Of a stretch of 64,000 nt of DNA, positions 25,777-33,226 are shown piece by piece; positions within the stretch are counted from its first letter, which is position 1; each line of letters opens with the position of its first letter. Made by a program: the position numbers and the translations under genes. The notes beneath the pieces are model-generated. The model had not been told where the DNA came from, made no database searches, and saw only the letters and a program-made list of their open reading frames with translations. Source of the DNA: Paenibacillus sp. JQZ6Y-1 (GTDB lineage: Bacteria > Bacillota > Bacilli > Paenibacillales > Paenibacillaceae); assembly GCF_040719145.1 (NCBI RefSeq), contig NZ_JBFDUZ010000001.1, forward strand, positions 2,294,001-2,358,000. The letters run 5' to 3'.

Positions 25777-25806
25777 AGCAAAAAGAACGTAAATGCGTTT
25801 TTCATT
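25777..25806 (+). terminator. Weak A/T-rich hairpin after the HPP gene
   Basis: AAGAACG and CGTTTTT pair around a 6-base loop, with a G-U pair, and are followed by C then ATTTT. This is the only terminator-like structure between the HPP gene and the T-box promoter. Confidence 0.35.
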
Positions 25807-25818
25807 TTCAACTCGTAT

Positions 25819-25862
25819 ATGTATCTATCTCTATCAAAGAATGTATCTATCTCTATCAAAAA
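25819..25862 (+). repeat. 22-bp tandem direct repeat, two copies
   Basis: The unit begins ATGTATCTATCTCTATCAAA. Copy 1 is 25819-25840 and copy 2 is 25841-25862, with one mismatch. It lies in non-coding DNA between the HPP gene and the T-box promoter. Confidence 0.85.
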
Positions 25863-25933
25863 TCACGTTTATCATATGCTCTCCAACCTTCAGCGCGGAG
25901 CGGAACCTACAAAACTTTTTTTCAAACTCCCTC

Positions 25934-25962
25934 TTGCAATCGTAAAATTCCTGTATTACAAT
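25934..25962 (+). promoter_or_regulatory. Promoter of the T-box/aminotransferase transcript
   Basis: TTGCAA and TACAAT are separated by 17 bases, a near-consensus sigma-A promoter. Transcription should begin near 25969, giving a leader of about 450 bases before the start codon. Confidence 0.7.
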
Positions 25963-25984
25963 GAGCCTACGATTTTGACCGGTC

Positions 25985-26088
25985 GGATGAATCGTGATGA
26001 GAGTAAGATTCAAACCCGCACGCATCCCGATGATTCAATCATCCTTTACGTGTGTAATCATCAAGCAATGACAGCCGCATTGACGGCT
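25985..26088 (+). other. Structured 5' leader ahead of the T-box
   Basis: GGATGA...TCATCC (25985-26044) closes a long hairpin, and AGCCG/CGGCT (26073-26088) forms a second. The stretch GTGATGAGAGTA in the first hairpin resembles the 5' side of a T-box stem I, although the complete T-box starts later. This could be a leftover or partial second T-box. Confidence 0.4.
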
Positions 26089-26097
26089 ACGATAAAC

Positions 26098-26350
26098 AAA
26101 TTCCATGACGGGAAAGAGTACGTTATGATTCTGTTCACCAGAGAGTTGGGTCAGGTGTAAGCCAACGTTCAGAATATAACCGAAGCCATCCCCGAGAAGC
26201 AGGCTGAACTTACAGTAGGTGCTGCCGCATTTCCAGCGTTAACGGGAACACGTATTGATAGATACGTTGCAGAGTGTCGCTTTGTGATGAAGCGGAACTA
26301 GGGTGGTAACACGGGCAAAGCTCGTCCCTTTTCAGGGGCGGGCTTTTTTT
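26098..26350 (+). promoter_or_regulatory. T-box riboswitch, probable tRNA-Ala specificity
   Basis: Stem I is visible: 5' side GGGAAAGAGTAC, distal AGAGAG and GGTGTAAG elements with GTTGG/CCAAC, then the specifier side CGAAGCCATCCC. Pairing GGGA (26110-26113) with TCCC (26189-26192) leaves the loop CGAA-GCC-A, so the specifier is most likely GCC (Ala, 26185-26187). The T-box core AACTAGGGTGGTAACACGG starts at 26297, and its UGGU bulge pairs with an ACCA tail, fitting discriminator A of tRNA-Ala. The terminator AGCTCGTCCC/GGGGCGGGCT with T7 is at 26320-26350. Uncharged tRNA would allow readthrough into the aminotransferase gene. Confidence 0.88.
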
Positions 26351-26417
26351 GTTTTCAGAAAATGGACATTTCAATAGATTCACTAATAGACAGATACACC
26401 CAATCGAGGAGGAACTT

Positions 26418-27605
26418 ATGATGAGCACGATGATAACAAGCCCCGGCAGCAGTCTGATCACGCCGCTAGCACAGGAAATGCCACAATCGGGTATTCGCAA
26501 GTTTTTTGATTACATTTCTGGACGCGAGGATATTATTTCACTCGGCATCGGCGAGCCAGATTTCAAAACACCGCGTGTGATTCGCGAAGCTTGTATCGCT
26601 GCATTGGAACAAGGTCGGACAGAATATACGCCTAATGCTGGGCTGCTGGAATTACGTCAAAGGATTGCTGGATATTTGCATGATACGCACAAGGTCAGCT
26701 ATGATCCGAATGATGAGATCATGGTGACAATCGGCAGCAGTGAAGCGCTCGATCTGGCACTTCGTGTATTGATCCAGACTGGTGACGAGATTCTGGTGCC
26801 ATCGCCATGCTACGTCTCCTACTCCCCGATTACGGGCTTGTGCAGCGGAACAACGGTGGAAGTGCAGACAAGCGCAAGCAATGACTTCAAGCTGACCGCC
26901 GAGGAATTGGAGAAATGCATTACCCCTCGTTCCAAGTTGCTCATCTTGAGCTATCCGAGCAATCCAACCGGCGCTGTCATGAGCTATGAAGATTGGCTGC
27001 CCATTGCACGTCTGGTGGAAAAATACAATCTGTTCGTGCTGTCCGATGAAATCTATGCTGAGCTGACATATGGCAGTCAGCATGTTAGCTTTGCCGCTAT
27101 GCCGGGTATGAAGGAACGGACATTGCTGATCAGCGGATTTTCCAAAGCCTTCGCTATGACTGGTTGGCGCATCGGTTATGTATGCGGTCCGTCCGAAGTG
27201 GTGAAACCAATGCTGAAAGTCCATCAGTATACGATCATGTGCGCTCCGATTCTGGGACAAATCGCTGCTATCGAAGCACTGAAGCCAGCAGGTCTGGAAG
27301 CCAAAGATATGATGATGGATTCGTACAACCAGCGTCGTCAGATGTTTGTACAAGGGTTGCGGCAAGCAGGCTTGCCATGCCATGAGCCGCACGGCGCCTT
27401 CTACGCGTTCCCATCCATCGCTCATACCGGATTAACATCCGAGCAATTCGCTGAACGACTGCTTCAGGAAATGAATGTGTTGGTCGTGCCAGGCACTGCA
27501 TTTGGCGCAAGTGGTGAAGGATTTGTTCGCTGCTCGTATGCTACATCGACCGAGAAGCTGGAACAGGCTTTAGAGAAGATCGGGCAGTTTGTACGTCAGC
27601 TGTAA
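26418..27605 (+). CDS. Class I/II PLP-dependent aminotransferase (PatA/AlaT-like)
   Basis: A 395-residue fold-type I aminotransferase. Landmarks: SLGIGEPDF and EYTPNAGLLELR for substrate and cofactor approach, SYPSNPTG (Asn182), SDEIYAEL (Asp210), PLP lysine K243 in SGFSKAFAMTGWRIGY, and the carboxylate-binding Arg in FVRCSYATS. Relatives include PatA, YugH and AlaT types, which act on aromatic amino acids, N-acetyl-diaminopimelate or alanine. The Ala-type T-box in front argues for alanine synthesis from pyruvate. ATG 26418 follows GAGGAGGA by 5 bases. A terminator at 27728-27768 closes the unit. Confidence 0.93.
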   Translation: MMSTMITSPGSSLITPLAQEMPQSGIRKFFDYISGREDIISLGIGEPDFKTPRVIREACIAALEQGRTEYTPNAGLLELRQRIAGYLHDTHKVSYDPNDEIMVTIGSSEALDLALRVLIQTGDEILVPSPCYVSYSPITGLCSGTTVEVQTSASNDFKLTAEELEKCITPRSKLLILSYPSNPTGAVMSYEDWLPIARLVEKYNLFVLSDEIYAELTYGSQHVSFAAMPGMKERTLLISGFSKAFAMTGWRIGYVCGPSEVVKPMLKVHQYTIMCAPILGQIAAIEALKPAGLEAKDMMMDSYNQRRQMFVQGLRQAGLPCHEPHGAFYAFPSIAHTGLTSEQFAERLLQEMNVLVVPGTAFGASGEGFVRCSYATSTEKLEQALEKIGQFVRQL

Positions 27606-27727
27606 GTCTATATCTATAGAGGTATGTCATTCTGCAGGAACATATATGGATCATGATGTAGAGAGATCACAGTGTGCGCTTGTACTTGCGAGTGCAATAA
27701 CGATTTCACTTATTCATAAATGTATCC

Positions 27728-27768
27728 AAAAAAACTGCTCTATCCTATTCAGGATGAGCAGCTTTTTT
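27728..27768 (+). terminator. Rho-independent terminator after the aminotransferase gene
   Basis: CTGCTC-ATCC pairs with GGAT-GAGCAG, preceded by an A-run and followed by TTTTTT. It is symmetric enough to work on both strands. Confidence 0.85.
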
Positions 27769-27892
27769 AATGGGAATAGACTTGGTATTCATGCACTCAC
27801 TGATCTGTAAATGGATCAATGATTCATACTGGATGACATTCAACTGTCTTTTGTCATAATATATGAAATCTCATCTGCCTTCACAGACTAAA

Positions 27893-28966
27893 TCAGCCAA
27901 ACAGTTCATCTACCGTCGCACGATCCAGCTTCTGGATTACACGCGTCAGCAACGTGGCTGCATCGTCGAAATCCTTTTTCGCCATAATCGCATTGTGGGT
28001 ATGAATATACCGCGTCGCAAAGCCCATCGACAGCGTCGGACAGCCTTTGCCGCTAATATGGAATTTACCGCCGTCCGTTCCACCGCCCGGTACGGTTGCA
28101 ACCTGTACCGCCATGCCAATCTCTTCGGCAGTATCCATCACTAGATCACGCAGACCGTTATGCGGAATCATGGTCGCATCAAGCAGCAATAGCAGCGGAC
28201 CCTCGCCTACTTTGGAAATAACATGCTCGCCTTCTAGCCCCGGCATATCGTTAGCAATGCCTACATCCAGCGCAAAAGCGATCTCCGGTTCGACCAGATT
28301 GGCAACCGTTGTCGCACCGCGCAGACCAATTTCCTCCTGCACCGTTGCACCGGCATACAGCACATTCGGATGTTGCTGCTCTTGCAGACGCTTCATCACT
28401 TCTACTGCCAGCGCACAACCGGCACGGTTATCCAGCGCTTTACCAACCCACAGTTCGCCATCGCGCATAGTAGTAAATTCAGATACCGGTACAACCCAAT
28501 CACCCGGACGCACACCCATCTGCTTTGCATCTTCTGCATCACGAGCACCGATGTCGATGTACATATGTTTTAATTGAACGACTTTATCGCGCTCAGCTGC
28601 TTCCATACCATGTGGCGGCTTGGAACCGACGATACCGATATAGTCGCCCTTGCGTGTTTTCACTTTGACGCGCTGTGCCATAACGGTATGCGGCCACCAA
28701 CCACCCAGCTGTTGAAAACGCAAAAATCCTTTCGGCGTAATACTTGTCACCAGAAATCCGATCTCATCAAGGTGACCGGCGATCAATACTTTCGGGCCGC
28801 TAGCATCACCGTTCTTCTTAGCGATTACGCTGCCAAGGCGATCCTTGAGAATCTCGTCGGACAGTGGCTCCAGATAATGGATCATTTCGTCGCGCACACT
28901 GCGCTCAAACCCGGATACGCCATCCGCTTCAGTCAATTGCTTCATCATTGCTGTCATTGTATCCAA
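27893..28966 (-). CDS. M42-family metalloaminopeptidase (YsdC/FrvX-like)
   Basis: A ~357-residue dinuclear-metal aminopeptidase. LTEADGVSGFERSVRDEM is the usual start. Metal-binding motifs are AGHLDEIGFLV, GKALDNRAGCALAVEV (bridging Asp) and TVQEEIGLRGA (Glu-Glu), with PGGGTDGGKFHISG and a late HTHNAI His. Such enzymes form large tetrahedral peptidases that release N-terminal residues from peptides. The best start is TTG 28966 with AAGGGGAG about 8 bases upstream; ATG 28957 is too far from it. No operon partner is evident. Confidence 0.9.
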   Translation of the reverse strand: MDTMTAMMKQLTEADGVSGFERSVRDEMIHYLEPLSDEILKDRLGSVIAKKNGDASGPKVLIAGHLDEIGFLVTSITPKGFLRFQQLGGWWPHTVMAQRVKVKTRKGDYIGIVGSKPPHGMEAAERDKVVQLKHMYIDIGARDAEDAKQMGVRPGDWVVPVSEFTTMRDGELWVGKALDNRAGCALAVEVMKRLQEQQHPNVLYAGATVQEEIGLRGATTVANLVEPEIAFALDVGIANDMPGLEGEHVISKVGEGPLLLLLDATMIPHNGLRDLVMDTAEEIGMAVQVATVPGGGTDGGKFHISGKGCPTLSMGFATRYIHTHNAIMAKKDFDDAATLLTRVIQKLDRATVDELFG

Positions 28967-29071
28967 TACCGTGTCTCCCCTTTGCCTGAAAATACTGACC
29001 ATAGGTTAATTAGTCATTAGAACGATTGTATGCCAGATGGGGAGCGTTGGCAATTGTACAGGTGCAATCTT

Positions 29072-30355
29072 TTACTGTTCTTCCTCAAGCTCAATGATCT
29101 CAAATGGCAAATGCCGTCGTAATCTCTCCGCAAAGGGTGTCCACTCGAACACCTGCTCAATATGCTGCACACCGCCTGGTAAAGTACCTTCCGACTCTAA
29201 CAGCATCATCGCTGCCAGCGCAGTAACCTCGGCTGTTGCATGGGACTGATTATGTCCATTCAATAGATATGACCGTTGCACTGGTCTGCCATGCTTGATT
29301 CCTTTACCATCCATGCGAATCGCATAACGATCACTGCCAACATGAATACGACCCAATAGCCACACCATCACTTTTTGTAGCAACGCAAAACGCAATAGCC
29401 GCAATGCTCCCAGCTTCTGTAATCCCGCCAGCATTCGCGTCAGCAGAACCGAATCAAAGCCCAGTCGTGTTGACACGGTAGCTACATTCAACGTTTGCGC
29501 CAGAGTCTGTTGATCCGAGAACGGAAAGCGATACACATATTGCTGCACATTCAACTGGCGATATGGCATATAAACGATACGCCTATCCGTTAAGCTATTA
29601 ACCGTCATTGGTTGCCCCTCCGACATTACGGTAAACGATGATGATAGTTGTTCCACCGTCCAGCTAATCGCCGCCTGCCCATGATGCTCACCGAGACCGA
29701 GCATCACAGAAATATCCAATTGTTCTGTCTGCTCCATCTCCCGATGCACCGCAGCTGCTAACAGATTCGTCAATCCCGGTGCCAGACCGATGCTGACCAG
29801 TGCAGTAGATAAAGATAAAACAGGCGTTGTAGCCGTATCGGTTGCGGTTGCGGTTGCGGTTGCGGTTGCGGTTGCGGTTGCGGTTGCGGTTGCGGTTATA
29901 CCACTCCTATTCTGCTCGCTGTTAGTCGCATGAGACATCGCTGGAGAATCACCTATCGCTTGTGAGAATGGTACTTGCGTATCGATCTTCCATTGCTCCA
30001 TCTGCTGCAAATAATCGCCGTTAGCGGTAATATCCATATAATGAATCCCGTGCTTCAAACAATACTCCACCAAGGTTGTATCATTCAGATCGAGACACAT
30101 TATCAGCAACCGCGCAGCAGACAGATCAGGCCACATGTCCGGTGATGATTGAATATCCCATTGCAGCGGCTGAATTTGTCCATACGTACTTTCGCTAAAT
30201 GCCTGCACTGCCGCAGCATTGCGCCCTGCGGCAATCACATGATACGACAACATGCCAGACGTATCGTCGGCAATATACTGTGCTAAGCGCCGCGAAATCT
30301 GCTGTCCAACTGTACCATATCCGCCCACCACTATAATCTGATCTCGTATCGTCAT
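29072..30355 (-). CDS. Saccharopine dehydrogenase-like NAD(P)-binding protein with Ala-Thr repeat
   Basis: A 427-residue Rossmann-fold protein. The start IIVVGGYGTVGQQISRRLAQY is the nucleotide-binding loop, and HYMDITANGDYLQQM and SIGLAPGLTNLLAAAVHRE match the saccharopine dehydrogenase NADP-binding group. About residue 170 a run of ~10 Ala-Thr dipeptides is encoded by a GGTTGC hexamer array (29839-29896, plus-strand reading). ATG 30355 overlaps the TGA of the methyltransferase gene (ATGA) and has AAGGAGAG 8 bases upstream, so the two are translationally coupled. The reaction is unknown; members reduce imines or act in opine or lysine metabolism. Confidence 0.82.
   Translation of the reverse strand: MTIRDQIIVVGGYGTVGQQISRRLAQYIADDTSGMLSYHVIAAGRNAAAVQAFSESTYGQIQPLQWDIQSSPDMWPDLSAARLLIMCLDLNDTTLVEYCLKHGIHYMDITANGDYLQQMEQWKIDTQVPFSQAIGDSPAMSHATNSEQNRSGITATATATATATATATATATDTATTPVLSLSTALVSIGLAPGLTNLLAAAVHREMEQTEQLDISVMLGLGEHHGQAAISWTVEQLSSSFTVMSEGQPMTVNSLTDRRIVYMPYRQLNVQQYVYRFPFSDQQTLAQTLNVATVSTRLGFDSVLLTRMLAGLQKLGALRLLRFALLQKVMVWLLGRIHVGSDRYAIRMDGKGIKHGRPVQRSYLLNGHNQSHATAEVTALAAMMLLESEGTLPGGVQHIEQVFEWTPFAERLRRHLPFEIIELEEEQ
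29839..29896. repeat. Hexanucleotide tandem repeat (GGTTGC)n, ~9.7 copies, coding
   Basis: Near-perfect copies of CGGTTG in the plus-strand text. They encode alternating Ala-Thr in the minus-strand dehydrogenase-like gene. Gains or losses of six bases keep the frame, so only linker length would vary. Confidence 0.95.
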
Positions 30356-31356
30356 GTTGGCTGCTCTCCTTCCCATGCCCGTCGACCACACCATGCTCGT
30401 ATAAACAGCGTCTGAAAATAACTGTCCACTTCCACCAAGCCGGCATAACTCAGCATCCGTTCGATCTGCTGTACATTGGGCGGGTAGGAGGTGACGCCGA
30501 TGGAATCCACGAATCGGTGCCAATCCTCCTCTGGAATATGATGATCCTGCATATGCTCATGCCACGCCTGCATTCGCCAATTGTTTTCACCTTCTTTCGG
30601 CATATTGGACAGGCAGGCAATCACTACCGGCGCACCCGGTTTGACGCTGGCAGCCAGCTTGTTCAGCATCTCTTGCTGCTCCTGCTCACTTGGCAGAAAG
30701 TGCAAAACAAGAATGCAGGAAGCAGCGTCATATAATGAAGCATCCGAGCTACTCTGGTTCCAGTTCGGATTGAATGATGGACAGAAAGTGCCAACAGAAG
30801 GTTTAGGATTTTCTGTATATGCTGGAATGATCGTTTCCATCGAAGGATTGTCATAAGGCAAATCGTTTAGACTTCCTTGATACAACTGACAGCGATGAGC
30901 CACGCCTGCTTGTTCTATACGTTGCCGTGCCGTTTCCAGCATACGCGCAGATGTGTCCACACCGATACATTGCCAATTTTCATATCTACTTGCCCACGTT
31001 ACCATCTCCTGACCTCCACCTGCTCCGATCACGGCAATCTTTCTTGCTTGTTGCTGAGATGTAGTATGAATAGGTATGCCTTGGTCGATGGACGGAGGAT
31101 GTGTCCATGATTCTCTTGTATCCATTCCTGCTTCTAATAGTCTACCGCTTAATTCATACAACACTGAATAGGCTGGAATCTTGCTTGCGATTGTCTGATG
31201 ATATTGTCCCGCCGCTTTGCCTTGCCAGCTCATATCTGTTCCATCCGTTAGCTGCGTCGCAACTATCGATGCACTTGAGTTGTTTGGAGAAGGTTGAATA
31301 TTCGTTCCCTCTATAGAGTCGTGCATCTGCTCGAAGCTATCTCGCTTTTGCTGCAT
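30352..31356 (-). CDS. Class I SAM-dependent methyltransferase
   Basis: A 334-residue protein. The AdoMet-binding motif I is IAVIGAGGGQEMVTWA, followed by CIGVDTSARMLETARQRIEQAG and a late CILVLHFLPSEQEQQEML strand. The first ~80 residues are polar and low in hydrophobicity. ATG 31356 has AAAGGAGC 7 bases upstream; the longer frame to 31470 crosses the promoter region. It is coupled to the dehydrogenase-like gene. A Fur-like box lies upstream at 31437-31451. The pairing of a methyltransferase with an NADP-dependent dehydrogenase is seen in small-molecule biosynthesis, but the product is unknown. Confidence 0.82.
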   Translation of the reverse strand: MQQKRDSFEQMHDSIEGTNIQPSPNNSSASIVATQLTDGTDMSWQGKAAGQYHQTIASKIPAYSVLYELSGRLLEAGMDTRESWTHPPSIDQGIPIHTTSQQQARKIAVIGAGGGQEMVTWASRYENWQCIGVDTSARMLETARQRIEQAGVAHRCQLYQGSLNDLPYDNPSMETIIPAYTENPKPSVGTFCPSFNPNWNQSSSDASLYDAASCILVLHFLPSEQEQQEMLNKLAASVKPGAPVVIACLSNMPKEGENNWRMQAWHEHMQDHHIPEEDWHRFVDSIGVTSYPPNVQQIERMLSYAGLVEVDSYFQTLFIRAWCGRRAWEGEQPT

Positions 31357-31436
31357 AGGTATTGCTCCTTTCATCAAGAAATGCTGGTATGCTGGTAATT
31401 GTAGAACGATTGGCGCTTTGCTATACTTTTCTTCAT

Positions 31437-31451
31437 TAAGAACGATTCTCA
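31437..31451. promoter_or_regulatory. Fur-like box upstream of the methyltransferase gene
   Basis: On the minus strand TGAGAAT-C-GTTCTTA fits the 7-1-7 Fur box pattern (TGATAAT-N-ATTATCA) with 5 of 7 symmetric positions. It lies 80 bases upstream of the methyltransferase ATG and ~170 upstream of the divergent LuxR gene. Iron or other Fur-family metal control is inferred. Confidence 0.45.
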
Positions 31452-31619
31452 ATGATGCAGTTGCGCTCATCTATTCCCTCTATAGCACTTGCTTTTATTA
31501 TGAAAGGAACATTCAAATCCGCCTATCCCACAAAGCTGGGATTTAGAGATACCCACTGCACGATCAACACATCTGGCAAGATTATCAAATCATTCATTGT
31601 CAGAGAAACGAGGTTTTGT

Positions 31620-32864
31620 ATGTATTCTCACCCTCCCCCACAATCACAACGTACGACGAATATATCGCAGCATACACAGCCAGAGCTGCCTCACCATATA
31701 CCATCTGCATTGGAACAGGAAATCACGTCTTCTATCCTATATCGTCAGCAGCTATTGGATTGGCTGAACGTCTGTATACCCTTGGGCGGTTCTTGCTGCA
31801 CACTGGTTGATCCTGATAGCTTGTTGTCCACAGGCGCTGTAGTTGAACGTCAATTGGAAAGCATTCATACGGGGCTACTGGATTATGAGTATCAACATGC
31901 TCATGCACCGGATGCGTATGTACAGCTCATTCATGCTCAACCTCCCGTCTCGGTACTAAGTCAGCATGATCCCTCGATTTTGCTTGATCATCCGCGTTAT
32001 CGTGAATGGTTGCAGCCTGCTGGCTTTGCCGATGAATTGCGTGCCGCATTGATATATAAGGGCAAATGCTGGGGCTTTCTCACCCTGTACCGTCAGCAGC
32101 AACAACCGCTATTCAGTTCGCGTGAAAAGCAATGGATTGCACATCTTGCACCATTTATTGGAGAGCGGCTTCGTTGGTTTAGTTTGCATCCATTACAGAC
32201 CTCTCAATCTAACACGGAGCAACACGAGATGTCTCATAGAGAGCTTACTCATACCGCCTATTCCGATCATAAAATAGCCAAGCATGAGGCTTTCACGAGC
32301 AATGATTCTTCCGCCTCAAGCATTGCACATGTTAATGGAAGCATTGCCAACAAGGGAATTCTAATTCTGTCTTCCGATCTGACGATCTTATCCTCCAACC
32401 GCGCCGCTTCGTCGTGGCTGGATCAATTGCGTCAGCATGAAAATGAAGACAGCTCGCATCTGCCCCGTCCACTGCATACAGCAGCATTACAGCTGCTTCG
32501 CCAATCACCAGATGCACAGCCTTTTCAGGAAGTCGTACAAAGCTGTATTCCAACCACCACGCACTATATGGCGATGCGTGTACAGCTGATGTATACGATG
32601 GATCATCATCCACAACTGGTAGTAGAAATGGAGCAAGCATCGCCAGAGCAATTATTTCAACTGCGTTGCGATATGTTCAGCCTGACATCGCGTGAACAAG
32701 AACTGATCTCTTATGTAATCAAAGGACGCTCCACGCGCCAAATTGCCAACCAATTATACATTTCTTCGTTTACAGTACAGGATCATCTAAAATCAATCTT
32801 CACCAAAACGAACACATCCAGCCGCCGCGAGTTGCTAGCATTGCTGCGCCATTCTTCTATATAG
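31620..32864 (+). CDS. LuxR-type HTH transcriptional regulator
   Basis: A 414-residue regulator. The N-terminal half contains a GAF-like region (LRAALIYKGKCWGFLTLYRQQQQPLFSSREKQWIAHLAPFIGERL), a middle part may hold a PAS-like fold (GILILSSDLTILSSNRAASSWLDQL), and the C-terminal LuxR HTH is LTSREQELISYVIKGRSTRQIANQLYISSFTVQDHLKSIFTKTNTSSRRELLALL. ATG 31620 follows GAGG by 7 bases; the earlier in-frame ATG at 31452 overlaps the Fur-like box. It is divergent from the methyltransferase/dehydrogenase pair and may regulate it. The ligand is unknown. Confidence 0.87.
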   Translation: MYSHPPPQSQRTTNISQHTQPELPHHIPSALEQEITSSILYRQQLLDWLNVCIPLGGSCCTLVDPDSLLSTGAVVERQLESIHTGLLDYEYQHAHAPDAYVQLIHAQPPVSVLSQHDPSILLDHPRYREWLQPAGFADELRAALIYKGKCWGFLTLYRQQQQPLFSSREKQWIAHLAPFIGERLRWFSLHPLQTSQSNTEQHEMSHRELTHTAYSDHKIAKHEAFTSNDSSASSIAHVNGSIANKGILILSSDLTILSSNRAASSWLDQLRQHENEDSSHLPRPLHTAALQLLRQSPDAQPFQEVVQSCIPTTTHYMAMRVQLMYTMDHHPQLVVEMEQASPEQLFQLRCDMFSLTSREQELISYVIKGRSTRQIANQLYISSFTVQDHLKSIFTKTNTSSRRELLALLRHSSI

Positions 32865-32902
32865 CCGTTCTGCTATTGGAGTTCTTCGATCTACTCACAT
32901 CC

Positions 32903-32949
32903 ACTCCCGATACGATGCGAAGCCATATCGCAGTATTCGGGAGTTTGTT
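32903..32949 (+). terminator. Rho-independent terminator of the LuxR gene
   Basis: ACTCCCGA-TAC pairs with GTA-T-TCGGGAGT, with an inner GCGA/TCGC stem, followed by TTTGTT. Confidence 0.65.
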
Positions 32950-33226
32950 CTGTATATCACTTCTGAATCTACACTACGAACGAGCAAATTCTCACTAGCG
33001 GACTCATTTATGCGTATGTTCCCATCTCACTCCCCTGTTCCATATTCCGATATGGACACATGAAGGACAAACCCTTTCGCTATACTGGATGTATCAGAGT
33101 GTTCTCTTCACCCATTCACAAATCAGACGGCAGAAGTGAAAAACCTGACACCTGTCTGCCTTGCTGCTATGGTATGATGCAGGGGTTGTGCACCTATTTC
33201 CGGTCGATGATACCAAAGGAGACCAG
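32950..33226. other. Intergenic region upstream of the two-component/PssA operon
   Basis: With the terminator before it this makes a ~360-base gap. It must carry the promoter of the kinase gene. A TATACT box at 33079-33084 is visible, but no matching -35 was found. An imperfect inverted repeat (CAGACGGCAG against CTGTCTGCC) lies near 33124-33160. Confidence 0.4.

Noticed and set aside
25645-26160. 171-codon plus-strand ORF
   Set aside because: Overlaps the end of the HPP gene and the T-box leader; no ribosome site and no family features.
26098-26350. Specifier ACC (Thr) or ATC (Ile) for the T-box
   Set aside because: Aligning the loop by the conserved GAA and the GGGA/UCCC helix favours GCC, and the UGGU bulge predicts discriminator A, which fits tRNA-Ala; the alternatives remain possible without a covariance model.
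26652-27425. 257-codon minus-strand ORF
   Set aside because: Fully antisense to the aminotransferase gene, with no independent support.
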